Shown: piece by piece, positions 12,001 through 21,925 of the stretch
How the letters are laid out: each line of letters begins with the position of its first letter
Position numbering within the stretch: the stretch's first letter is position 1
Notes under the pieces: generated by a model
Told to the model about the DNA's origin: nothing
What the model saw: only the letters and a program-made list of their open reading frames with translations
Database searches by the model: none
Source of the DNA: Cyclaneusma minus
Taxonomy: Eukaryota > Ascomycota > Leotiomycetes > Marthamycetales > Marthamycetaceae
DNA: 64,000 nt
Reading direction: 5' to 3'
Assembly (NCBI GenBank): GCA_037179335.1
Contig: JAKZHN010000006.1
Location: 1,550,001-1,614,000 of the forward strand
Made by a program: the position numbers and the translations under genes

Positions 12001-14785
12001 CGCCCATAAGTTCTAGATATTCATCCGCCACGAGACGCATATGAGCTGAGTGGTAGGCATTTTGGACTTTCAGTTTTCTGGCAAAAATCCCATCGGCTTC
12101 GAGAAGATCCCTCAAAGCATCCACGTTCTTCTCGTCGCCAGAGATCGTCACACTCTTTGGACTGTTGTAGCAAGCGATGACCAATTCGCCATCGTGTTGC
12201 TCGCAGTATTTCCCGAGATATGGAGAAAGCTGTGTTTCGCCAAGACCGACTGCCATCATTGCACCTTTGGGGATCGAGGACCTTGACGATACAACGCCGC
12301 GGTAAAAAGCCACTCTCCAAGCAGACTCACGAGTCAGAGCTCCTGCCGTGTATGCGGCGGCGATTTCCCCGGAGGAATGACCAATAACTCGGACAGGTTT
12401 GATGCCCCAAGCAGCAAGCTGGTCAACCAAGGCCACCTGTAACACGGTACACATGGTTTGACTGATTGTCGGCAAGTTGACGTTCGAGTTATGGGCATCT
12501 TTTTCGAACTCCTCGAGAAGACCAAAAGGACAATTCAAATCCTTGAGGTAAATGGCGGCATCTCCGAAACTCTTCTTGAACGCCGAATACGCCAACAACT
12601 CGCGACCCATAGCATACCACTGAGCGCCTTGCCCAGTAAACACGAAGCCGAGATTTCCAGCATTGGACCTTACAGGCCTCGAAATTTGGTACTCGGAGGC
12701 TCGAAACTTCTCTTTGTCGGAGCCTAATTTCTCAACAATCTCTGTCAGGGAATTGGCGACCACAAATGACTTCCATGGAAACAGAGTTCGTTTCTTCGCC
12801 AGTGTGTAAGCGAGGTTGTGTGAGATAGACGTCTTCGTTGTTTGACTGAAGGGCGGAGTTCAGGAAATGGTGATATTTCTGGGAGGTCCGTTCGATGCCT
12901 GCTTCATCTGAAGACGTCCAGATGAAAATGCGAGATGCTGCTGCTTGACCTGAGGAATGCTCAAGGCCCTTACCGTCGTTGGGCTCCAGAGTCGGAACAA
13001 CAGTGGTCGTAGCATGTTTGCCATTCAGACCTCGGGTCTTCAGGTAGTGGTACGCATCATCTAGGACCGCGTGCCCATTTGTACCGCCAAATCCAAAAGA
13101 GTTGATAGATATGCGGCGCAAATCGGACGTAGGCCATGGGATTGGTGAAGTTGGGAACTATGACAATATTAGATCGGGCATGACGATGCGAGCTCGTATT
13201 GATATGCAAGCCAGACTTGACAGAGAAGCGAGACTTGACAGAGAGGCCAGAATAGACGAAGAAGCCAGAAATGACAGAGAAGCAACGTACATCGAGGTTC
13301 CACTCCTTCGCCAAAATCTTAGGATTCACTTTCTCGAAGTTGATGTTCGACGGAATGATGGCTTTCTCCAGAATCAGCACAGATTTGATCAACCCGGCCA
13401 CTCCAGATGCGCCCTCGAGATGTCCAATATTGGACTTGAGAGCGCCAATGTACAGCGGGGTGGATGACTTCCTTTCGCTGAAATTCGCTGAAAGCTGCTG
13501 CAATGGCATCGGCCTCAATCGGATCTCCAGCAGGCGTGCCAGTACCATGAGCTTCCACAAACCCAGTTTTATTAACATCTAGCCCAGCTGAGCTGTAGAG
13601 TCGTCGAATCAAAGCTTCTTGGGCATATTCACTGGGAAGTGTAATTCCGGGCGTGCGACCATCTTGGTTAATACCTGTTGCCCGGACAATGGCGCGAATT
13701 GTGTCTCCGTCCCGAATCGCAGCACTCAATCGCTTGATTAAGATTGTGCCCCACCCTCGCCACGAGAGTAGCCATTCGCTCGATGATCAAAGCTGTAGCA
13801 TTTGGAGTCCGGTGAGACGAAGCCAAAGTTGCTCATGCGGTACATAAATTGAGGGTCGTCGGTCAAATTGACGCCGCTAACAATGGACTGTATTTAATGG
13901 TAAGCGGCTGCCTTTCGGTATTGGATCTCACCCCTTATCGAGGCTTACCATGCGGGAGCCACCTCCTTCATGAAGATTCTGGCAGGCGAGATGAAATGCT
14001 ACCAGGCTACTTGAGCACGCCGTATCCAAAGTAAGGGAACACCCGGTAAGATTGTAGAACCAGCTGACTCTATTCGACATGATGCTGTTCGATGTGCCGC
14101 TCGGCATGTACTTGAGCTGTACATCCGGATCCTTCATAAGCATGTTCCTGAAGTCGCTGTTGAAGGAGCCGACATAAACAGACGTATTGGATCCAGCAAT
14201 CTCATCTATCGATAGACCAGCTGCATCCCTGTTAGCTGACGTTATTGCAAGAGACAGGAGTAGCCTATACCATTCTCTATCGCTTCGTATCCATTCTCAA
14301 CAGTAGACGTTGTTGTGGATCCATTGACATGACTTCGGTCTTCGTAAGACTGAAAAAGGCGGCATCGAATGCCGCGCCGTCATGTCTGAGGAAGTGACCA
14401 CCTCTGGCGCTTGTCTGCCATACAAATTAGGTACTCTCAACTTATCACTGTCAAACACTTGAACTTGACATACCGTCGAAGTGTGGTCGGGGTTCGGATG
14501 GTAGTGTGCATCGATGTTCAGCTTTCTCTTGGGAAACTCGGTCATAGCGGATTTGGCTTCCATCAAGAGCTTCCACAGTTTCTGTGGATCTTCGGCCTCT
14601 TGAGGGAATTGGCAGGACATCCCGATAATTGCAATGGGATCTTTGTCTTGTCCTAATGTTTCCAAGCCGTTGATTCCCGTGGATGGGCGACTCCCATCCA
14701 GGCTCGGGCTTTCTGCATCACCGGGTGGTAGGCTCGCTTCGTCTCGCTCGGTTGGGGCAGCCATGTCGAACGATGGTGAAGCCAT
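6023..14785 (-). pseudogene. Highly reducing type I polyketide synthase, inactivated (KS-AT-DH-MeT-ER-KR-ACP)
   Basis: Reconstructed exons: 14785-14474, 14414-14271, 14220-13949, 13887-13291, 13157-8575, 8507-7642, 7590-7255, 7026-6864, 6792-6023. KS: active-site DTACSSS, EAHGTGTPAGDP, KSNIGHLEG. AT: GQGAQW and GHSSGE. DH: WVRDHRV and HPATMDS. C-methyltransferase: LEVGAGTGSF. ER: GSGGVGQSA with NADPH-binding Gly. KR: GGLGGIGR and a catalytic Tyr codon split by the last intron. ACP: GVDSLVAMEL, Ser for phosphopantetheine. There is no C-terminal thioesterase, as usual in this class. Lesions: frameshifts near 14297-14300, 13744-13748 and 13481-13483 (all KS) and 12814-12821 (KS-AT linker), plus an in-frame TAA at 11060-11062 inside DH. 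The intron at 8508-8574 has a GC donor. The downstream ER, KR and ACP frames are clean. The long intact genes elsewhere in the window argue against general sequencing noise. No tailoring enzymes, transporter or regulator is visible beside it; the product is unknown. Confidence 0.85.
13211..13282. repeat. Four 18-bp tandem units inside a PKS intron
   Basis: Four adjacent imperfect copies of CCAGACTTGACAGAGAAG fill over half of the 133-bp intron at 13158-13290. The other PKS introns I reconstructed are about 50-70 bp, except one of about 230 bp at 7027-7254. The array explains the extra length. Confidence 0.8.
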
Positions 14786-15844
14786 GAGTGGGATCTTCAA
14801 GTCGAAGTTTTTGTCAAGATATTAGGCCCGGAAAACAATTTCGAAGGGGTGATTGAAAATCGGCTTCAGGGTAAAGAGAGAATTTGATTGTGCAAAGTCT
14901 AGGTAGCCTTCGAGGACAGTCCGTGTTTATATAGGAGCTCCCGAAGCCCCGCAGAGCTCTTGTCTGTCGAGTACACGTTAGCAGGGCTGATCGATAGTTC
15001 CACAGATTTTGCCAGCACAACTTGCAGTTATCTCGATTCTGCATACTACCTGTACGCTAGTTTAGAACTCGGATTATGAACCAATCCAAAGATCCGAGAG
15101 ATATCGTGAACTTGTACCTAGCCAGTCTTGTGAGATGGTGGACGACCCAATCAAAGTCCGTGGCCATACCCTGTCGAATAGAACTATTATCTAGTGTCTA
15201 TGAGCCTGTCAATCGGTCGAATTGACCTATAGGAGACCCCGGTTGACCTCTGAATTGGATCTGTGAGGACCGTCAAAAGCCGTGCGCAGGCAGTCTGGCA
15301 CAGGCTTGAAATACGGTGAGATATATGAACCACACCAGATCCTCGGACAAAACCAGCAGATAGATATGGATGTTAGTTATATAGGAAACTAGCCACGCGA
15401 AGCTGGTTGTCTATGCCATGCAAAGCTGGAATACGTCCGAGAGGTTTGACACTAGAAATCAATGGCCATGGAGCTTCAGAAATTTAACCACGGACTTATC
15501 TTGGTAGAATAATGAGAAAGGGGGATCGAGAACGGAAAATGACATAAAACTCGGCGTGTAGACTGGCTCGCAGCTAACCGTATTCACCCAGACCCTCGCC
15601 ATTGTTCCAACAGAAATCGATCGGGTGTTGCAATACCCTATAGCATAGCCTGCGATAGATGTACCTAGAATTTAGGCTTTTCTGACCCCCATTCGGGTCA
15701 ACAATTCGAATATGGCCGTAATACGTGGCAGGAGAGCTGTCCTCGTTCTGGCGCAGGTTCAGCGGGAGAAAGGCATAGCTAGTGAGGATGAGGAATATCG
15801 TAATCGGCCAATCCTTTCCCGCTCGTCCTTTTCCATCTCAAGTT
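14786..15844. other. 5' flank of the PKS pseudogene, no gene seen
   Basis: No ORF of interest on either strand and no recognisable RNA. It would hold the former PKS promoter. I see no clear binding-site array. Confidence 0.45.
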
Positions 15845-16438
15845 CTAACTTCTTGGAGATGAAGCCGCGAAGACCGAGGTGCGGATCGTGGGCCGTGGGC
15901 CGTGGCGCTGACCGTGTCGCCGATCATGCTCAGAAGTTGATGGAGACAACATCCTTGAAAGACCCATGTCGAAAAATGAGGCGAGGATAGTTCCGGCCTC
16001 CAAAGCCTCAAGGTCGGAAGACGAGAGGGTACATGTAGAGCGGCTGGGAGTTGTTGTACTTCTTGCGGTTGGTTGTTGTCAAGTTTTGGATCGTCGCACA
16101 GGAATAAGCTTGATCCGAGGTTCCCCATTCGGAATAGCGTATGAAGGAGTTTCTGCCCCGAGACTCGCTCTAGCCTCTCTCTCCAGTTCGTTCCACACAT
16201 GTGCAACCTTGACCACAACGATCGCACCAGATACTTAGCAGGCCCAAAGACTTCCAGTTGTCAAGATAGAGCCACACAGTCCCACAGACCTCAACCGCAT
16301 CCATCACAGCATGAGGATCTGGCATGAGAGATCTGAGCCAACGGTACCGCACGATCTCTGCACTAAGGACTTCCGATGAGAATGTGTCACTATGTTGTGG
16401 ACTGTAGGCTGCGATCTCTTTGTCAAAGGCGTCTTTTC
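15845..16438 (-). pseudogene. Decayed gene of unknown function
   Basis: One protein-like frame runs from 16438 (DAFDKEIAAYSPQHSDTF, then RYRWLRSLMPDPHAVMDAVE and VCGTVWLYLDNWKS). The apparent continuation (SGAIVVVKVAHVWNELERE, then PNGEPRIKLIPVRRSKT) is in the next frame after about 16231. That frame hits TGA at 16081-16079 and then stays open to 15845. A frameshift plus a nonsense codon in an otherwise protein-like text suggests a pseudogene. An unrecognised intron could explain the shift but not the stop. I do not recognise the family; it may have been a neighbour of the PKS. Confidence 0.35.
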
Positions 16439-17583
16439 ATCTTTCCTTCCGATCCCCTCTCGACTTGAGTAGTGAGGCGGCTTAACAAAATCGACAAAGC
16501 TACAGCAGCAGGATAAAACCACTCCACCTCTGTGGGGGAAGCTCCAGTGAAGAAGTAGGTAAGTAAGCCAATCACTATGGGTTTCTGGACTTGGGCTGAG
16601 TGATACAGACTTTCCAGATGCAAACAGTTTTGTTTACAGCTAGTATCCAACCACCTCATCCTCTCAGCAACTCCGTTCAGCCGGTGTCCGTCCCCTCCTC
16701 AGCGACTTCTCATTCCAATTCCTCGAGAGCCGAACAAGATCAGATAGCTCCAGAGCAACCAAAACCTGGGGTTACATAAATATCCTTGGCCTTTCCCACA
16801 CCACACCTGCCCTCCAATCACTCGTCGAAATATACCACTTCCAAGACTGCTTTGACGGCATGTTGGCTGCTGGCGCCGCCCAAATCGTGATCCCCACACT
16901 TGGCGAAAATCCTCTCCGCAACACCCTCCGGACCGCCCGTCAATAATACCCAATGGCCATACACCTGCGGAATTCTCTTTCATAGACGACGAAATTGTTG
17001 GTCAACCTGCGAGGATGGCGACGGTTGAAGGGAAAGATGATGCGGCATTTTGTCTACGGTCTCATGGGTATATCAGCAAACATACCGCATCTCCAACTAC
17101 GGTGCCTTAAAGAAAAGTCTGGATATGGTCAAAGTCATCGGCGCTCACAGTCTTGCTTATTATGTCTGGTTATCTGGCTAATTCTAGATAATTTAGCTAC
17201 TCCAGACTATTGTGGATGTCCTGAAGGACTTAAAATATTGCAAACAGCTGTAACATTTGGAACCCCTGGGGACTGCCAGCCATGTCCAGAATTTATTAGT
17301 TAAGGGTTACGAAAATTCCAGAGCAAACATCTGTGAGAATTCAATGGAATACCATCGTGCCAGGTCCACACCGGAACAGAATCCAGCACAACTTATTTGA
17401 TTGATATACCCACTCCCAACTGCTTTGTGTGCACCGGTTTTACAAAAGCCAAAAACTGCACCTTAATTCTTAAAGGAATCAAAAAAGGGATATTCAGTCG
17501 TGCATTCGTCGAATCTTCGCCGTTTTCTCGGTTTTCACATTTCTTGTACCGACGTTCGGACAGGATTCTCATCGATTTGTCAA
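16439..17583. other. No intact gene; short protein-like fragments on the minus strand
   Basis: Around 16590-16480 (minus) a fragment reads VIGLLTYFFTGASPTEVEWF, which faintly recalls a membrane span of class C ABC transporters. Around 16960-16830 (minus) another reads GHWVLLTGGPEGVAERIFAK. Both are short and broken by stops, and I cannot assign either. The rest, up to the tRNA, shows nothing. Confidence 0.25.
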
Positions 17584-17655
17584 GCTCCTCTAGCTCAGTG
17601 GTAGAGCGTGGGATTGCAGATCCTAAGGTCACTCGTTCGACCCGGGTGGGGAGCT
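17584..17655 (+). tRNA. tRNA-Cys (GCA)
   Basis: Complete cloverleaf without intron. Acceptor GCTCCTC pairs with GGGGAGC (one G-T pair), followed by discriminator T. The D stem is GCTC/GAGC with loop AGTGGTA. The anticodon stem TGGGA/TCCTA encloses loop TTGCAGA with anticodon GCA. The T stem ACTCG/CGGGT encloses TTCGACC. The A box (TAGCTCAGTGG) and B box (GTTCGACCC) are present. CCA is not encoded, as expected for a nuclear tRNA gene. Confidence 0.93.
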
Positions 17656-17659
17656 TCAC

Positions 17660-17663
17660 TTTT
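17660..17663 (+). terminator. Pol III terminator of tRNA-Cys
   Basis: First run of four T after the tRNA 3' end, five bases downstream. A second TTTT follows about 13 bases later. Confidence 0.6.
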
Positions 17664-18025
17664 GCGCTTCACTTTTGCATTTTTGGCACTTTAACCCACA
17701 AAGACAGCTTGTTGTTTGCTTTTGGCCCATCTTACCGTTTCGGACCTATCCTAACTTCATCCTTCTCTTGTCAAGGTTTATACGAGTTTCTGGATAGTAC
17801 GGCACGACAATAGGCCGTCTTTTGATACTTTTCTTTCTTTTGTTCGGTAACAGTTGCTCACGGAAGCAGTCTGGACCGGGCCGGACCTCAATGATTTATG
17901 GCCTCGCATATCAGGCAGTTATCGAGCCCCGCAATTCCAGTCTCCCCCCACTTGAACATCGAAATCCGTGCGTTTGGTCTCCGAGGAAGACGACCTCGAA
18001 GAAAAATACAGCAATATACAGCAAA

Positions 18026-19260
18026 ATGGACTCGATTCCAATGAACTCATTCAAAACAAACGACGGTGTAAACATCAAATACCAGGACATCGGCGATCCT
18101 CTTCTTCCCCCGTTGATCTTAGTAAGTCCACAATCGCCGCACTCCCAAGTCTCACCCCCTCGATTCACATGACTTTATCCCCGATAACGTCCCACAAATG
18201 TCCAACACTTCGTGAAACTCTTCTTGCCGATATATGTGATACTTAAACCGAGCCTAACACTGACAATACCTCAATACATCAGATCCATGGTTTCACTGGC
18301 TCCTCTGAGGTCTGGAAGCGCAATATCCCGGATTTGGGCAAGCAATATCGCATCATAGCCCCTGATCTCCGTGGCCATGGAGATTCGGACAAGCCAGAGC
18401 ATGGATTTCAGGTTGACAGGTTGGCTATGGATCTTTATGAACTGATAAACCACCTTGGATTTCGTTCCAAATATGTATCAGCAATCGGGGGTAGTTTAGG
18501 CTGCGCAATACTTTGGTAATAACTTTCCGCAGTGTTTCTCCCCCAAACATCAATGATCTTCTTTGATGATCGAAATTTATTCATGATGGATGCTGATATT
18601 TCACTCAGGAGCTACTGTTCACTCTTCACCTCCGCCCCCTTCACCCACCTAGTCTTCGTCGACCAATCCCCTCTCCAAAACCTCGACCTCACCACCGGCT
18701 GGTCCGTCGACCTCGCCAACCTCGCCTGCAACAACGCCTCCGCCCTCGCCCACATCCGCTCCACCCTCCTTCTCGCCCCCGAAGCCGCCCACAACAGCAC
18801 CATCAGCGCCTGCCTGTCCTACTTCTCGCATCCCTCCTACCTATCCAACGTCAACACCGACGCCGACACTAAGTTTTTCTTCGACATAGCAATGAAAGGC
18901 GACGGAGGCTGGTATGGAAAGCTCATGGCAGATCATACAGCCAAAGATCACCGAGATAATATTGTCGCGACCTTGGGACCGGAGAGCGGGAGTGCGACGA
19001 AGGTGCTGGTGGTGGCGAGTAGTAAGAGTGGATGTTTTAGACCACAGGGGCCGATGAGTGTGGTTAATTTGGTGAATCACGGGACTTTGGAGGTTTTTGG
19101 GCTGGAGAAGAGACTGAGTAATGCTAGTGTGGGGAGTGAGAGAGCAGTGAGGGCGAGGGGCGTGGTGGTGGATTGGGGTGGACATTGGTGCTATTGGGAG
19201 GATCCGGAGAAGTTCAATGAGCTGGTGCTGGAATTTTTGAAGGAGGAGAGGGCTCAGTAG
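18026..19260 (+). CDS. Alpha/beta hydrolase fold protein, 3 exons
   Basis: Exons are 18026-18121, 18283-18515 and 18609-19260. The introns have donors GTAAGT and GTAATA and acceptors ATCAG and CTCAG, and the frame is kept, giving 326 residues. The oxyanion-hole region is IHGFTGSS (about residues 33-40), then PDLRGHGDSDKP (59-70). The nucleophile elbow IGGSLG puts Ser at about residue 103, and the likely catalytic His is in DWGGHWCYWEDP near the C-terminus. This is the non-secreted esterase/epoxide-hydrolase-like branch, as there is no signal peptide. Substrate unknown. It lies 3 kb from the decayed PKS, but nothing shows that it was part of that pathway. The third exon is GC-rich and Pro/Ala/Leu-biased at first, then switches to G-rich codons after 18960, a visible change in codon use. 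Confidence 0.85.
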
Positions 19261-19677
19261 CTGAAGGGAAAGTATCGATGCACTTTTTGGGAAATTATGG
19301 CATTTTTGGGTGTCCTTCGCAGAGCAGAATTCCGAGCAGGGACCGTTTCCAAGTTGTGGTGCGCGGATTTGGCCTTCCCGGTCCCTGTCAGGTGTTGCAA
19401 GTGCGATCGATGGAATCTTCAAGTTCTTTTTGGTAATGTTTTTGCTTCTCTTCAATTCGGCTCACAGCCAGTCCTCCTTTCACTGCGGCTGGTGATCCGT
19501 TCCTTGGCGCAAAGGTCATCAGCCCACCCTATGAATTGTCCACTATGTTCCTTCCTTCATTGTGACAACTTTCTCTTCTCATACTCCTTTTGCGTTGCCT
19601 GCTGTGGGAAGCTTTCGATTTCAGTCAGTACTGTTCCCTGTGAACCGCAAATCGCATACATATCAAGCCTATTCAAA

Positions 19678-19735
19678 GTGACTGGGAGTGTTGCAAGTGA
19701 TTGGGAATATTACCAACGACTAAGGGGCCTCGGGA
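19678..19735. repeat. 19-bp repeat, cluster A (about 3 units)
   Basis: Three consecutive degenerate units starting AGTGACTGGGAGTGTTGCA, AGTGATTGGGAATATTACC and ACGACTAAGGGGCCTCGGG. Same unit and strand as clusters B to G. Confidence 0.55.
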
Positions 19736-20008
19736 TTCAGAGATATAGAGATATCACCGAACAGGCTTGGTCTGTATGCGATTTTAAAACTCCAGATGCG
19801 ATTTAGCGATTCCATTTCGAGTTCATGATGTCGGGCCGCACTCCGCAAAAACTGCGGATGATGGGCGACGAACCACGGTTACGAAGATTTTGGGTGAAGC
19901 AAATTTGCCTTCCACTCAACTCTGGTCCAAAGGAATTTTCCTCGCACAAAAAAAATTCAAAGCCCTCAAATCGAGACCAACTCTCAGTCTGAACTTCTCC
20001 ATAAATCC

Positions 20009-20135
20009 CGAATCACGACTTCCTCCGTTGAGACGAGACTCTTTCACCCATCAATACTCCTCCTTCGATAAAACTTGTTCACGAATCATTGGTTCCTCCC
20101 GAATCACGACGTCCTCTCGAATCACGACTTTCTCC
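20009..20135. repeat. 18-bp units CGAATCACGACTTCCTCC
   Basis: Three units in phase at 20082-20099, 20100-20117 and 20118-20135, plus one detached near-perfect unit at 20009-20026. They lie 90-220 bp before an ATG, in the probable 5' UTR or promoter of the first F-box-like gene. Confidence 0.7.
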
Positions 20136-20225
20136 AGAACCGAAAACTTCAACAGCCATCACCAGTGTTGGTCCAAGAACACCCGACAGGCTACAGGCTG
20201 AACAGCTTCAAAGATATCCGTCATC

Positions 20226-21257
20226 ATGAATCTGAACATCCCATTACGAATGAACCCTGATCTTTGGGGCGAATTGCCTTGGGAATTAGTGGAGATGATT
20301 CTTGTCTTCAGCATCCCCAGTGGCGTAGCTTTCACCAATCCTCACCTCAAACCCAGGCGGCAGCCTCGCTGCAAACGCCATCAGTGCACTCCCCTGAGTG
20401 ATGGGGATACCAAATGGTCCATCGACGCGCTCATGGTCTCAAAACGGTTCACCACTATGGGCCTCAGGAAGCTCTGGGGAAACAACCAAATTGTACTGAT
20501 GGATGAGGAATTGAGGGCCCACGGCACAATGGTTGAGGTCCAGAAATGGCTCGAGGAAGAGGTAATGACCTACGACTTCAAAGGCGAGCTCATCTATCAA
20601 GCCCGTGGATCTCTCATGCGCCACTTGGCGTTCGAACAACAGCGCGACGAGCCGCTAGTACCCTTGGATGAGAACTGGGCTCATGAAGTATTCTGGGAGT
20701 ACGCTCCACCCTTGTCGGACAAAGTCATTCGCTATCTCAGCACGAATTTGGAACACGAGCTTGATACGCTGGTCATGACATTCTCCGACTGCAAGGCCTA
20801 CGCCCTCACCCAGATGCATGACATTGTGGACGTTTATTGGTTCTCTGAGACGCCCGATCCAAGCCCGAAGGACATACAATATCCGGATATGGTTTGGAAA
20901 CGTGGGGAAGAAGATATCGGCGGTGCCTCCTGGACACTCACCATACCCGATGAACCTTGGGAATTGGGAAGAGAGCAAGCAGAATCACAGTGGTGGAATT
21001 CTTTCCATTTCTTTAATTGGCCTATGGGGTTCCTCAGGGCCAAGAAACTTGTGTTGAAGGCTTATGATGTTGAGACATCTAGTCACTTTATGGAACAAAG
21101 GCTGAAGGCGCGCTTCGATATGTTTAATCGGGGACGATGCAGGACGGTGTTTGAAGGCGATAATTATTGGATGGATGAAGAGGAGAGACTCGGCGAGAGG
21201 AAGTCGCCGGATGACTTATTCAAGATCATCCCGCTGGAGTCTTTCATACAGGAGTAG
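20226..21257 (+). CDS. F-box-like protein, copy 1 of a tandem pair
   Basis: Single exon, 343 residues, ATG at 20226 (a second ATG nine codons later aligns with the start of the paralogue core). The N-terminus has LWGELPWELVEMILVFSIPS, which resembles an F-box helix pattern (LP.E..E.IL), then ALMVSKRFTTMGLRKLWGN, a usual continuation in fungal F-box proteins. The C-terminal part shares blocks with the gene at 21926: PDMVWKRGEEDIGGASWTLT, RTVFEG...WMDEEER and KIIPLESFI. If it is an F-box protein it would act as a substrate adaptor in an SCF ubiquitin ligase; that is inference from the N-terminal pattern only. No repeat domain such as LRR or WD is evident. Confidence 0.7.
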   Translation: MNLNIPLRMNPDLWGELPWELVEMILVFSIPSGVAFTNPHLKPRRQPRCKRHQCTPLSDGDTKWSIDALMVSKRFTTMGLRKLWGNNQIVLMDEELRAHGTMVEVQKWLEEEVMTYDFKGELIYQARGSLMRHLAFEQQRDEPLVPLDENWAHEVFWEYAPPLSDKVIRYLSTNLEHELDTLVMTFSDCKAYALTQMHDIVDVYWFSETPDPSPKDIQYPDMVWKRGEEDIGGASWTLTIPDEPWELGREQAESQWWNSFHFFNWPMGFLRAKKLVLKAYDVETSSHFMEQRLKARFDMFNRGRCRTVFEGDNYWMDEEERLGERKSPDDLFKIIPLESFIQE

Positions 21258-21412
21258 GGAAGTGAATGATGGGTATTCACAGTCATTCGGTCATATGGCG
21301 GGTGATTGGTGGCCCTGGGTTCCTCGTGGCCAATCAGCAGATCAGTTTTCCCATCGAAAGCAGTATCGGCGAAGGTCGTTCTGAGTCATTCGGGCAGCAG
21401 GCTCTTCAATGA

Positions 21413-21532
21413 CTATAAATATTCTCGATTATTGGAAAACCCTCTAATTACTGAGAATGTTCTCAACCACGTTGGATATTCCTGAGTCACTGGTAATATT
21501 CTCAATCCCTGAGAATATTCTTAGTGCTTCAA
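21413..21532. repeat. 19-bp repeat, cluster B (about 5-6 units)
   Basis: Consecutive units such as AATTACTGAGAATGTTCTC and GAGTCACTGGTAATATTCTC, in the 3' flank of F-box-like copy 1. It is followed by a stretch that is also found behind copy 2. Confidence 0.6.
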
Positions 21533-21925
21533 AGGGTCCAGGGCGAGTGCGGAGAGGTTGTCACCACGAGGCGACTTCCGAAACTTATTTGCGGCGATTC
21601 TGACTACAAATATTACTTCCTTCCGACCGCTGTTCTCACGCCAACATCATCCGCAAGAGTTTTGACCTGCTTCACTCCAACGCCGCATGCATCCCCTCTC
21701 CGCGCCTTCCGCCCAACCTCCAGTTACTCCATCGCCTCCCCTAGTCTCGGACTCCCCGCATCACCCGGAAACCTCCTTACCCAACACCGCAGCCGTATCT
21801 TCAGACCCGTACTGAAGTGTAGCATCGCACTCTCCCTCGAACGTCGTGACGCAGTTTGATGCGCCATCATCACCAGGTTGCAACTTCGCCAGCTGGCCAC
21901 ACCACGAGTTTCCATCATACAGACC

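Larger units (their letters stand above)
19261..20225. other. Intergenic with short repeats
   Basis: An open frame from 19297 to 19806 has no recognisable motifs, and I do not call it. The stretch contains one copy of the dispersed 19-bp repeat (19678-19735) and an 18-bp array (20082-20135) just upstream of the next gene. Its end is the 5' flank of that gene. Confidence 0.4.

Noticed and set aside
13102..13467. Plus-strand frame with DREA peptide repeats as a gene
   Set aside because: It is the antisense of a PKS intron minisatellite and KS exon.
6023..14785. Treating the PKS as an intact gene with extra tiny introns
   Set aside because: The frame changes are single-base steps with no splice sites around them, and the TAA at 11060 lies between two stretches in the same frame.
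19297..19806. 169-residue plus-strand frame after the hydrolase gene
   Set aside because: No recognisable motif and part of it overlaps the 19-bp repeat cluster.
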